NCBI RefSeq assembly: GCF_025717555.1
Contig: NZ_JAJIRP010000002.1
Coordinates: 1 to 64,000, forward strand
Direction: 5' to 3'
Length of the DNA stretch: 64,000 bases
Source: Paucibacter sp. B2R-40
Lineage (GTDB): Bacteria; Pseudomonadota; Gammaproteobacteria; Burkholderiales; Burkholderiaceae_C
The position numbers and the translations under genes are program-made. The notes below the pieces were generated by a model, which worked only from the letters and a program-made list of their open reading frames with translations, made no database searches and had not been told where the DNA came from. Shown here piece by piece: positions 22,024 to 30,078 of the stretch (position 1 is the first letter of the stretch; the number at the start of each line of letters is the position of its first letter).

Positions 22024-22187
22024 GGGAAGCTCTGCATAAATCGGGGCGAGGCCGGGCAGTGCGGATCGGGATGGACTGCAAGGCGCAGTTTGAAGCCAAT
22101 AGCCGTAGCTATTGGCGAAAAATGTAACGCAGCAGACCGCCCGAGACCGCGCTTGCACGGACCGGCCTGATTTGTGCAGAGCTTCCC
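22024..22187. mobile_element. MITE-like element, 164 bp, with imperfect 24-bp terminal inverted repeats
   Basis: The ends GGGAAGCTCTGCATAAATC (22024 onward) and, inverted, GGGAAGCTCTGCACAAATC (ending 22187) match at 21 of 24 positions. Inside is a perfect hairpin, GCCAATAGC/GCTATTGGC at 22095-22116, with a 4-nt loop, and a smaller ACTGC/GCAGT stem-loop. It has no coding capacity. No clear target duplication is seen, although CT(A)G flanks both ends. The right end stops 5 nt before the Shine-Dalgarno of the YqhA gene, so the element supplies most of that gene's leader. No second copy was noticed in the window. Confidence 0.7.
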
Positions 22188-22209
22188 TAGACAAGGAGCT
22201 TTTAGCATC

Positions 22210-22683
22210 ATGATGAAGATCTTGAACGCCAGCCGGTTTCTGGTGTTGGCGGCCGTGATCGGCTCGCTGCTGTCGGCGGTGGCGCTGTATGCCTATGGCC
22301 TCATCGACACCATGGCGGTGATCGCGCGCACGCTGGGCTCGGCGGAAGTGTCGACCAAGGGCGCCAAGGGCCTGATGCTTTACTTCATCGAGATCTTCGA
22401 TCTGTTCCTGCTCGGCACCGTGATGCTGATCCTGGCACTCGGCCTCTACGAGTTATTCATCAACCCGGAGCTGAAGATGGCGTCGCGGCTGCAGATCAAC
22501 ACCTTCGAGGACCTCAAGACCACGTTGGTAACGGTCGTCATTGCGGTGATGGCGGTCACCTTTTTGGGCCAAATCATGTCCTGGACCGGTGACGCCTCGC
22601 TGTTCGATATCGGCGTGCCGGTGGCGCTGGTGATCCTGGCCCTCAATCTCTATTTGTGGGTTGCCAAGGGCGCCAAGAAGTAG
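22210..22683 (+). CDS. YqhA/UPF0114-family membrane protein
   Basis: About 157 residues, four hydrophobic helices: 5-28, 52-76, 102-122 and 133-152. The order, the polar FNPELKMASRL-like loop (here FINPELKMASRLQI) and the IDTMAVIAR segment match the YqhA family of inner-membrane proteins, whose function is not established. Two in-frame ATGs at 22210 and 22213 follow AAGGAG at 22193. A longer frame from 22174 would begin inside the MITE-like element and is rejected. It is convergent with the serine hydrolase at 22716. Confidence 0.85.
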   Translation: MMKILNASRFLVLAAVIGSLLSAVALYAYGLIDTMAVIARTLGSAEVSTKGAKGLMLYFIEIFDLFLLGTVMLILALGLYELFINPELKMASRLQINTFEDLKTTLVTVVIAVMAVTFLGQIMSWTGDASLFDIGVPVALVILALNLYLWVAKGAKK

Positions 22684-22715
22684 CATCCCTGGCCGCCCAC
22701 TTCGGCAAGACTTGC

Positions 22716-23957
22716 CTACGGCCCCGAGCGGGCCAGCGCGTCAAGCCGCTTGGCCCCGCTCTGCATCACTTGGCTGACCCAATCGCCAAAGGTGTTGCTC
22801 AAGCCAAAGCTGGCGTTTTTGCCCTGCTGGTCGACCCAGGCAATGCTCCAGAAACCCGCGAATGCGCCTTCATGGGCCAAGACCGTGGCGCCATTGACCT
22901 TCAGGCCGCCCCAGCCCAACTCATAGCCGCCCTCATTCAAGGACTTGAGCCGCGCCACATAGGCCGCCGGCAAGGGCGTGCTTTGGCCCTGCAATGCCAA
23001 GAGATGCCAGCGCAACCAGCGTGTATAGCCTTGCGGCGTGACGCTGAAGCCGCCCGAGGGTGTGGCCATCAATTGTTCGACCTGGTCAACATCGTTCAAC
23101 AATGGCGCAGCCGGCGTCAGCTGGGCTGGACCGTTACTCCAATGGCCGAACAGGTTGGGCGGCGTGATCGGGCGCGACCAGAACCAGCGCCCACTGACGC
23201 CCAAGCTGCCCTGCACGAGCTGCTCGAACACAGTCTCAAAAGGCTTGCCCGCAGCGGCTTCTACCATCTGAGCCGCCAATACATAGCCGGCGTTGGAGTA
23301 AAGGAAATTGCCCCCCGGCTTTGTCGCCGGCGGCTGCGCCAGCAGCCAAGGCAGGTAGGCAGCTCGAGCCGCCTGCGGGTCTGTCGGCAGCGGCCCGCGG
23401 GCACGCAAATAGGCCCAGTAAGGCGTGTACTCTTCGGACCTGTTCATCTGCCGCAAGCCGGCCTTGTGGCTGAGCAGCTGCAACAGCGTCAGGTCTTGAT
23501 AATCGGGCAAGATGCCGGCCTTCAGTTGCGGCAGCAGGTCGACGACGCGGCTGTCCCAGCGCAGCTTACCGCTGTCCACCAGGCTCGCCGCCACCATCGC
23601 GGTCATGGCTTTGGTGTTGGACGCCAACAAGAAGTACTCGTCGCCCGTCAGCAGCGGGGCAGCGCCCTGCTTGAGCACGCCGCTATGGCCGATGGACTCA
23701 GCCTGCACGCGCACGCTGCCAAATACGGCCCCGGCCAAACCGCGCTGTACCGCCTCATCGCTGACCTGCTGTGCATTTTCCGCAAGCGATGGCGGCACCG
23801 TATCGCCGCCACCGCAGGCGCTCAATGCCGCCGCACCCAGCAGGGCCAGAGCCGCTGCTGCCAGCAGTTGCCTGCGAACCCCACCTGCAACGCTAGGCAC
23901 ACCGGAGCTGGCGTACAAGATAGGCGCCCGCCCCAAAGCTCTTGATGAAAATTTCAT
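22716..23957 (-). CDS. Beta-lactamase-fold serine hydrolase lipoprotein
   Basis: 413 residues. A long N-terminal signal ends in the lipobox LSAC with Cys48. Motifs of the serine beta-lactamase/DD-peptidase fold: S113-N-T-K116, Y220-S-N222 and H362-E-G364 in place of KTG. HEG in motif three points to an esterase or peptidase of the Pfam beta-lactamase family rather than an antibiotic-resistance enzyme. Being a lipoprotein, it is anchored at the inner or outer membrane facing the periplasm. It shares the fold with the genes at 11194 and 61684, but sequence similarity to them is low apart from the motifs. Confidence 0.87.
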   Translation of the reverse strand: MKFSSRALGRAPILYASSGVPSVAGGVRRQLLAAAALALLGAAALSACGGGDTVPPSLAENAQQVSDEAVQRGLAGAVFGSVRVQAESIGHSGVLKQGAAPLLTGDEYFLLASNTKAMTAMVAASLVDSGKLRWDSRVVDLLPQLKAGILPDYQDLTLLQLLSHKAGLRQMNRSEEYTPYWAYLRARGPLPTDPQAARAAYLPWLLAQPPATKPGGNFLYSNAGYVLAAQMVEAAAGKPFETVFEQLVQGSLGVSGRWFWSRPITPPNLFGHWSNGPAQLTPAAPLLNDVDQVEQLMATPSGGFSVTPQGYTRWLRWHLLALQGQSTPLPAAYVARLKSLNEGGYELGWGGLKVNGATVLAHEGAFAGFWSIAWVDQQGKNASFGLSNTFGDWVSQVMQSGAKRLDALARSGP

Positions 23958-24157
23958 GTTGTCCCCCTGTGATTCTTTTGAGAAAGCCGATTGATCGGCC
24001 TCGGCAGCAAGTTCGCGTCAACACACAGTGTCAGCTCAAATGACCGCTCAATTTTCTTGTTATGCCGAGTAGCGCCAAACGCACCCTCGGGTAGCGGATG
24101 CTGCAATTCGGGATTGAGTTTTGGCAAAAGACATTGGGGAAACAAGTTTCACGAACG

Positions 24158-24184
24158 AAAAAAAACGGGCCCAGGGGCCCGTTC
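24158..24184 (-). terminator. Rho-independent terminator of the lipoprotein gene run
   Basis: On the minus strand AACGGGCC-CCTG-GGCCCGTT forms an 8-bp GC-rich stem with a 4-nt loop, followed by a run of T (A run at 24158-24165 on the + strand). It lies about 20 nt after the stop of the DUF4136 lipoprotein gene and ends the run of envelope genes transcribed from about 28.7 kb. Confidence 0.9.
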
Positions 24185-24204
24185 CGCGCCAACAAAGCCG
24201 CGCC

Positions 24205-24834
24205 TTATTTGACCGCAATGATCTCGCGGCTCTTGAGCTGACCAATGATCAGGTTGGCAAACGGCGGTGCTTCCTGCGCGACCGAGCGCGGGTTGAAGGT
24301 GGTGGTCGTGACCGCCCACACCAGGCGCCGGGTGCTCACGTCAAACAGCTTGGTCTCGACTGTGGCCAGATCGTACTGACGCACCTCCTGAACCGGGAAA
24401 CTGCCGCGCGAGTACATGCCGCCCCAGCTGTTGCTTGGGCCCCAGGAGTTGTGACCCCAGCCCATGCCGCCATGCACCATGGTGGTGGAGACTTGCGTGC
24501 GCTGATCCACTCCCAGCACCCGGACCAGCAGCAGGCCTTGGGCGCCGGTGCCCTTCACGGCGGCTTCAAAGTCCGCCTGCGACAAATTGGGGTCATCCAG
24601 ACGCAACGTGTGGCCGGCCAACGCGTCCACCCCCGCTGCGCGCATGCGCTCGACGAAGACCTCTTCCACCAAACGATCTTCGGCAACCGAATTGATACTG
24701 CCGGCGACGACGATCTTGCTCATCGGTGGGCCTTTGAAGTCGGTGTCGAACCAGGCCGAGCGGACCGACGTGGATTGGCAACCGGCGGCCAGTACTGCGG
24801 TGGCCAACACGGCCAGAGTAGATGCAAATTTCAT
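24205..24834 (-). CDS. DUF4136-like outer-membrane lipoprotein
   Basis: About 209 residues from the ATG at 24834, which has GGAGT nine bases upstream. The lipobox AAGC places the acylated Cys at residue 19. The remainder resembles the DUF4136/GNA1162-like class: SVRSAWFDTDFKG, then KIVVAGSINSVAEDRLVEEVFVERM, DLATVETKLFDVSTRRLVWAVTT and a C-terminal FANLIIGQLKSREII. A Gly/Trp/Ser-rich stretch (GGMGWGHNSWGPSNSWGGMY) interrupts the middle. The function is unknown. It is the last gene before a strong terminator. Confidence 0.8.
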   Translation of the reverse strand: MKFASTLAVLATAVLAAGCQSTSVRSAWFDTDFKGPPMSKIVVAGSINSVAEDRLVEEVFVERMRAAGVDALAGHTLRLDDPNLSQADFEAAVKGTGAQGLLLVRVLGVDQRTQVSTTMVHGGMGWGHNSWGPSNSWGGMYSRGSFPVQEVRQYDLATVETKLFDVSTRRLVWAVTTTTFNPRSVAQEAPPFANLIIGQLKSREIIAVK

Positions 24835-24887
24835 GCTGAGCACTCCTGTGTAAAAAGATTCACGAACAACAAATCGGCCAGGCCGCA

Positions 24888-26027
24888 TCAAGGCTTTTCT
24901 ATCGCCGATTCAACCACCAAGTCAAGTACGTACAGATAGGGTGCGCCGCCGCCTACGGCCGCGCGATCAAAACGCTTCAGCCGCAGCACATTGCGCACAC
25001 CAGGCTTGTGCGTATAACCTTCGATCGTTTCAGCAAAAGGCAGCCAGGCACCGGGCGTGCCCACGTTCAAGCCTTGCTCATCAAAGCGGCGCTCGCGCAC
25101 CTGCAGGCATTGCGCATCGGCTCCTTGGGCGTTCTTACAGGCCACCTGGCTGGCGCTCACTTCCATGAACACCCGCGTCGCCTGACCGTAACGCGCCTCG
25201 GGCGTCATCTGACCGGTGAAGAACAGCGTCGCATTGCTGGGCCCGGTCAAGCGCAGCGTCGTCGCCGTGCCGGCCAGTACCTCGCTCTTCAACGGTGCAG
25301 CAAGCAACTCCGCCAAAGCCGCATCCACCTTCATGGCAGCAGGCTCGCAAGCCATCATCGTCGAAGCCATGCGGCTGAAACTCAGTTTGCCCTCGGCATC
25401 AATCTGGTAGCCGCTCATCATGCGGTTGCAGCCGCCTTCGATATTGAAACGGCCGGCGCTGAAACTGAAATGAATCTCGCGCGGCGTCACGGCCGGCAGG
25501 CCCGCAATCGGCTGGCCCTGCGCGTCTGTGGCCCAAACCAGCGTCCAACGATGCGCCTCGAGCGTGCGTGGCAACTCGGCTGCGGCCAAGGGGCTCAAAC
25601 GCATCAACTGGCGCTGAGCATCCTGCGGCCAAGTGGCTGCGGCGCCTGCGGGCAACAGGGCAACACGACCCTCACCGACCAATAACTGACGCCCGCTGCC
25701 TTGCTCATCGAGGGTGATCGCATTGCCATTGGGGCTCCATGTGAAACGGCCGCGTGACACCTTGGGCGCCGGGTCCCGGTCCAGGTATTGGACCGACAAC
25801 TCGAAACTCTCATCCCGGTTCAGCCGCAGCCGGGTCTGCACGCCGGGGCAGTTGGCGCAGGGCAAGGTGCCCGCGTAAGTGCCGGCCCAGTCGAGCGCAT
25901 TGCGGCTGCTGTGGGCGGGGTCGGCCACGGGAGCTTTTGATCCGCCGTCAGCCAGCGGCGCACAAGCCGCAATTGCCACCAGCGCCAGCGTACTCAGCGC
26001 CAGCTTAAGCCATCGAGTTTGCTTCAT
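24888..26027 (-). CDS. NlpE-META-DUF4377 fusion lipoprotein
   Basis: 379 residues, lipobox AIAAC with Cys22. Three modules follow: an NlpE N-terminal domain (about 45-140) with the CxxC of that family (Cys57 and Cys60 in LPCANC), a META/HslJ domain (about 155-265, with WTLVWATDAQGQPI and GGCNRMMSGYQ), and a C-terminal DUF4377 domain (about 285-375, CLQVRERRFDEQG and FAETIEGY). NlpE senses lipoprotein trafficking and surface contact, and META proteins are linked to heat shock and novobiocin resistance, so an envelope-stress role is plausible. It is the fourth gene of the lipoprotein run, 39 nt after the amidohydrolase. Confidence 0.87.
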   Translation of the reverse strand: MKQTRWLKLALSTLALVAIAACAPLADGGSKAPVADPAHSSRNALDWAGTYAGTLPCANCPGVQTRLRLNRDESFELSVQYLDRDPAPKVSRGRFTWSPNGNAITLDEQGSGRQLLVGEGRVALLPAGAAATWPQDAQRQLMRLSPLAAAELPRTLEAHRWTLVWATDAQGQPIAGLPAVTPREIHFSFSAGRFNIEGGCNRMMSGYQIDAEGKLSFSRMASTMMACEPAAMKVDAALAELLAAPLKSEVLAGTATTLRLTGPSNATLFFTGQMTPEARYGQATRVFMEVSASQVACKNAQGADAQCLQVRERRFDEQGLNVGTPGAWLPFAETIEGYTHKPGVRNVLRLKRFDRAAVGGGAPYLYVLDLVVESAIEKP

Positions 26028-26066
26028 CTTCTAGGTCTCCTAAGTGTTTGAGTCGGGCCCCCTGCA

Positions 26067-27287
26067 TCAAGCAGGCCGCCTAAAGAAACTTGCGGTTTCG
26101 AAGGTCGCCGGTGCAAAGCCGCGTCCATTCAGATTGAGGCTGCGCTTGAGCACAAAATCAAACAACAAGACATTGACTTCGCGCAACCGTCGCAAGGTGT
26201 CGAGCGCGGCCGGGTCCAGCATCTTTTGCTCGACCACCGCCTTCAGGTAGATCAGCGGCACGATGCCGGGCAGCGGGTAGTCGGAGCCATTGACCAAACG
26301 GCTGTGCCACTCGGGCCGCTCCAACAGCTTGGACAGCACGCCCATCCGGTTACCTTGCGTGACGGCGGCAATGTCGCCGAGCAAGTTGCTGCGGTAGCCC
26401 GGCTCATCCATCAAGCGCGCAAACAGCTCGAAATTGGGCAGCATGGCCCCACTCGCACTGTCAATGTCTTCGCCCACGCCGAGCGAGGCGCAATGCGCAA
26501 TCACCACTTTCACACCGGCATCCAGCGGGCGCCGCAGACGTAATGGGTTACCCAAATGCTCACCGAAGCCATGCACGGCACGCTCATCGCCGGCATGGCT
26601 GATCAGCGGCATCTTCAAGGCCGCCAACTTGGCAAAGTAGCGGTCGCAGCGAGCATCGGCCGGGTCGATATTCTGCGCCGACGGCAGCCACTTGATGGCT
26701 CTGGCACCCTGCGCTGCGGCGGCGTCGAGCCGGTCTAGCGCGGCGGGGTCATAGGGGTGAATCGAGGCCACCCATTCGATCTGGGCCGAATGGCTTTTCG
26801 CCAAGCCGGCTACGTATTTGTCGGGCACATGAAAGGTGGAGCGCTCCGGCATTGCCGCGCCCGCCTCATCGCGCGCCCAGTCGAAGCCGAACAGCATTAC
26901 TTTGAAGCCTGGCGCCATGGCCCGGCATTGCGCCAGCAGGCGTTCAACAAAACTCTGGTCGGCGCGGCCGGCCGACTCGTCCACGCAAGACGCATTGACG
27001 TACATCGCCTTTTGCGCGTAGCCGACAGGCTTCCAGATGTTGTTCAGACGCGGGTTGAACCAAAGCCCGCTGCCCGACGCGCCATCACCGAAAGCATGGC
27101 AATGGCTGTCCCAGACCTTGCCGGCATCGATGCCGCGCCATGCGGCTTGCACCAAGGGATGCTCACGCAGATCTGCCGGCAATTCCGGCACGCAGGGGTT
27201 GAGCACCCCATCGCGCAAAGAGAAATCACAGCCGCTCAAGAAAAAGCCGGCGCCGGCAGCGGCGCCCACAAAGCTACGTCGCTTCAT
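26067..27287 (-). CDS. Exported amidohydrolase-superfamily lipoprotein
   Basis: 406 residues. The N terminus MKRRSFVGAAAGAGFFLSGC combines a twin-arginine-like RRSF and a lipobox with Cys20, so a Tat-exported lipoprotein is likely. Metal-ligand positions of the Amidohydrolase_2 (ACMSD-like) barrel are visible: H62-C-H64 on strand 1 (WDSHCH), LISHAGDE, VIAHCAS and the late Asp in VNGSDYP. The substrate is unknown; relatives decarboxylate or hydrolyse cyclic amides and lactones. Export of this superfamily as a periplasmic lipoprotein is uncommon. It lies 16 nt after the glycine-zipper gene. Confidence 0.83.
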   Translation of the reverse strand: MKRRSFVGAAAGAGFFLSGCDFSLRDGVLNPCVPELPADLREHPLVQAAWRGIDAGKVWDSHCHAFGDGASGSGLWFNPRLNNIWKPVGYAQKAMYVNASCVDESAGRADQSFVERLLAQCRAMAPGFKVMLFGFDWARDEAGAAMPERSTFHVPDKYVAGLAKSHSAQIEWVASIHPYDPAALDRLDAAAAQGARAIKWLPSAQNIDPADARCDRYFAKLAALKMPLISHAGDERAVHGFGEHLGNPLRLRRPLDAGVKVVIAHCASLGVGEDIDSASGAMLPNFELFARLMDEPGYRSNLLGDIAAVTQGNRMGVLSKLLERPEWHSRLVNGSDYPLPGIVPLIYLKAVVEQKMLDPAALDTLRRLREVNVLLFDFVLKRSLNLNGRGFAPATFETASFFRRPA

Positions 27288-27303
27288 ACGGCGCCGGCCT
27301 CAA

Positions 27304-27738
27304 TCACAGTTGCTGAATGCCGTTGGCCGACACGCGCACGCGGTCGCCAATGCGCAGCGCAGGCGCCGAGGTCTGCTCGATCGTCGCGCGGCTGCCGTCG
27401 TCATAGCGCACACCGATCTGCCAGACCAGGGTCTGCTGCGAAGCCAGGTGGTTGCCGGCCATTGCACCAGCGCCAGCGCCGACGACGGTGGCCGCCGTCT
27501 GACCGCGACCGCCGCCGACCTGGTTGCCCAGCAGGCCACCGATCACCGCGCCGGCGATGGCGCCGCCGGTGGCGTTGCCGTTTTGCACCTGGCCTTGGAC
27601 GATGGACTCGACCACGCCATCACGCGTGGCAGGCTGGGTCACTTGGAACGCGGGCGGCGTGCTGCAGGCGGCCAGCATCAGCGCCAGGCCGGCGGTGAAA
27701 ACAGTGGCGACGCGGCGAATACTTGAAAAATTGATCAC
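27304..27738 (-). CDS. Glycine-zipper 2TM outer-membrane lipoprotein (SlyB/Pcp-like)
   Basis: 144 residues, lipobox LAAC with the acylated Cys at residue 25. Residues about 56-100 form a glycine-zipper pair (GGAIAGAVIGGLLGNQVGGG and VVGAGAGAMAGNHLA) characteristic of the SlyB/PcP/Rick_17kDa family. A beta-rich tail (WQIGVRYDDGSRATIEQ, RVRVSANGIQQL) follows. SlyB-type lipoproteins form rings around outer-membrane proteins under Mg2+ or envelope stress. The Shine-Dalgarno is poor. It lies between a solute-binding protein gene and the amidohydrolase gene. Confidence 0.9.
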   Translation of the reverse strand: MINFSSIRRVATVFTAGLALMLAACSTPPAFQVTQPATRDGVVESIVQGQVQNGNATGGAIAGAVIGGLLGNQVGGGRGQTAATVVGAGAGAMAGNHLASQQTLVWQIGVRYDDGSRATIEQTSAPALRIGDRVRVSANGIQQL

Positions 27739-27774
27739 TTGACTACTCCAGAAAGTTAAAACAGACGCGCCAGC

Positions 27775-28662
27775 TTACTCGGGAATCGAGTTCAACAAAA
27801 ACATCGCCGACAACAGACCCGTGGGGCGACCCAGCTTACCCAACCATTGCGCAAAGATGCTCTCGATGTCGCCTCCCGCATAGACTTGCGTCAAGGCCTT
27901 GTTGACTTCCAGCCGCAGTGCCGAGTCATTGCGCGGCAGTGCCAAAGCATAAGGTTCGATCGAGAAGTCTTCGGCCACCAACGCCAGCTTGGCCGGCTCC
28001 TTGGCTTGAATCGCCAGGCCCACCAGTTTGACCTTGTCGCTGGCCAGGGCATCAACGGTGCCCGCCTCCAGCATCGCCAGGCCAGCCGCCGCATCGTTGA
28101 CGGGCACCAAGCCGGCATTGACCAGGCGCAGGCGCAAAACCTCGGCCAACCGAGCTTCGGTCGTCGTGCCCTTGAGCACTGCAATCTTCTTGCCGGCCAG
28201 ATCGCTGACCTGGTTGATGGTCGAGCCGGACTTGACCAGCAAGCCACCGCCGTCGATGAAGATCAAATTGGAGAAATCGACATGAGCCAAACGGCTCTGC
28301 GTCTGGGTGGTGTTGGCGCAGTCCAGATCGGCACGGCCCGTTGCCACCATCTGCAGGCGTTCGCTGACCGAGCCGGCCATCCAGTTAACTGTCAAGTTAG
28401 GCTCACCGACCGTGCGGCCAATCTGTGCAATCACGCGCTTGCACAGGTCAATCGAGAAACCCAGCGGCGCCTTGTCCGGGCCGGTGAACGAGAACGGCAA
28501 AGAATCGGCGGAGTAGGCGACATTGATCGTCTTGGCCGCCTTGATCTTGCCCAAGGTATTGGGGCCGCCATTCGGGCTGCCTTGACCACCGACTTGGGCG
28601 CTTGCTGTAGCCCCGATGGCGGATGCCGTTATCAACAGTGCCGCCAGAATCGTCTTGACCAT
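27775..28662 (-). CDS. GltI-like amino-acid ABC substrate-binding protein
   Basis: About 295 residues. The ATG at 28662 has GGAGG six bases upstream and gives a signal peptide MVKTILAALLITAS, cleaved near ASAQ. In-frame ATGs at 28674 and 28695 are less likely. The mature protein is SBP_bac_3 of the glutamate/aspartate (GltI) branch: GKIKAAKTINVAYS, LGFSIDLCKRV, WMAGSVSERLQMVATGRADLDCANTTQT and GDIESIFAQW. There are no permease or ATPase genes nearby. It is the first of five closely spaced minus-strand genes (gap 36 nt to the next) and divergent from a patatin gene. Confidence 0.9.
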   Translation of the reverse strand: MVKTILAALLITASAIGATASAQVGGQGSPNGGPNTLGKIKAAKTINVAYSADSLPFSFTGPDKAPLGFSIDLCKRVIAQIGRTVGEPNLTVNWMAGSVSERLQMVATGRADLDCANTTQTQSRLAHVDFSNLIFIDGGGLLVKSGSTINQVSDLAGKKIAVLKGTTTEARLAEVLRLRLVNAGLVPVNDAAAGLAMLEAGTVDALASDKVKLVGLAIQAKEPAKLALVAEDFSIEPYALALPRNDSALRLEVNKALTQVYAGGDIESIFAQWLGKLGRPTGLLSAMFLLNSIPE

Positions 28663-28808
28663 ACAAACCTCCATTGACTTGAAGAGATAAGACACCGCGC
28701 CGAGGCCTGGGTATCATGCGCTGGCGCTAGTGGAAATAGCAGCTCAGTGTACAGCGGAGAATCGCGTTAGGAGTCTCTACGCGCCGCCCCAAAAGGAGGG
28801 GAAGCTTG

Positions 28809-30035
28809 ATGTCATCGACGATCTTGGGGGCCGCCTTGCGGGCCATAGCGCGCGCCGGCATGCTCGGCGGGCTGATTCTGTTGAGTGCCTGCGGCGCCTT
28901 GCCGCGCAATCCAGTACCGGCCCATGAATCGGCCAATGCCGCGATACCCGGCATGCCCGATATCAGGGCCAGGGCCGGCGCGCCGAACGCGGCGATGGAG
29001 GCCGATCTGGCGGCCTCATTCAAAATGGAATCAAGCAATGAATTTCCCGCCGGCGCAGACGGCTCGGTCAGCTATCCGCATCTGGCCCTGTCGGGCGGCG
29101 GGGCCAATGGCGCTTTCGGTGCCGGTTTTTTGAACGGTTGGACCAGCATTGGCAGCCGGCCGGTTTTCAAGGTGGTCACTGGCGTGTCCACCGGGGCGCT
29201 GATGGCGCCATTTGCCTTCCTTGGCCCCAGCTATGACCAGGCCTTGCGCGAGTTCTACACCACCACCAGTACGCGCGATATTTTCACGCTCGGTTCGGTG
29301 CTACGCCAGGTGCTGGCGGGGGAAGCCCTGGCCAACACCAAGCCACTGGCGACCATCATCGAGCGCCATATCGACGCTGAATTCCTGCGCCAGATCGCCG
29401 CCGCACACCAGCAAGGGCGCCGGCTTTATATCGGCACAGCCGACCTCGACGCGCGCGCCTTCGTGGTCTGGAATATGGGACTGATCGCAAGCAGCGGTCG
29501 ACCCGAGGCGCTTGAGCTATTTCGCCAGGTGATGCTGGCCTCGGCCTCGATTCCAGTGGCGTTCCCGCCGGTGTACTTCAAGGTTGAGGTTGGCGCAGAG
29601 GGGCGCGGCTACGACGAAATGCATGTGGACGGCGGCGTCGGTTCGCGCGTCTTTGTGACCGGCGGGGTCTACCGGTCTTCAATCATTCAGGAGCGCGGCG
29701 GCCTGGGCGTCGGCCGCGAAGACTTCTTCGTCATCCACAACGGCCAGCTGCTGCCGGTGCCCGACCCGGTGCCACGCTCGATGTCGGCGATTGCGATTCG
29801 CGTGCTGGACGCCACCGGTCGCGTCGCTGTACTGGGTGATTTGTTCCGCATCTACGGCCACGCCCAGCAGCAGGGCGCTGGCTTTCAGTGGGTGACGATT
29901 CCCAACGACGTCAGCATGGCCAGCGCCGAGACCTTCGATCCCGTGCAGATGAATATGCTTTACGACTTCGGCTATCACATGGCTAGGTCGCGCCAGCCCT
30001 GGGCGACCGCCCCGCCCGGCCGGCCTGCGGAATGA
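28809..30035 (+). CDS. Patatin-like phospholipase lipoprotein
   Basis: 408 residues from ATG 28809 (an alternative TTG lies one codon earlier; GGAGG at 28795 serves both). Lipobox LLSAC gives an acylated Cys at residue 28, so the enzyme is membrane-anchored in the periplasm, unlike the cytoplasmic patatin at 19483. Catalytic features: SGGGANGAFGAG (oxyanion), GVSTG with Ser127, and MHVDGGVGSRVF with Asp274. A role in phospholipid turnover of the envelope is likely. It is convergent with an OMPLA-like gene at 30079, only 43 nt apart and with no obvious terminator between them. Confidence 0.9.
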   Translation: MSSTILGAALRAIARAGMLGGLILLSACGALPRNPVPAHESANAAIPGMPDIRARAGAPNAAMEADLAASFKMESSNEFPAGADGSVSYPHLALSGGGANGAFGAGFLNGWTSIGSRPVFKVVTGVSTGALMAPFAFLGPSYDQALREFYTTTSTRDIFTLGSVLRQVLAGEALANTKPLATIIERHIDAEFLRQIAAAHQQGRRLYIGTADLDARAFVVWNMGLIASSGRPEALELFRQVMLASASIPVAFPPVYFKVEVGAEGRGYDEMHVDGGVGSRVFVTGGVYRSSIIQERGGLGVGREDFFVIHNGQLLPVPDPVPRSMSAIAIRVLDATGRVAVLGDLFRIYGHAQQQGAGFQWVTIPNDVSMASAETFDPVQMNMLYDFGYHMARSRQPWATAPPGRPAE

Positions 30036-30078
30036 ATCAATGAATGACGATTGAAAGCCGAGTGAGTCGCCGCTTGTA

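Noticed and set aside
22174-22209. Longer N terminus of the YqhA-like protein
   Set aside because: It would start inside the right end of the MITE-like element and ahead of the Shine-Dalgarno at 22193.
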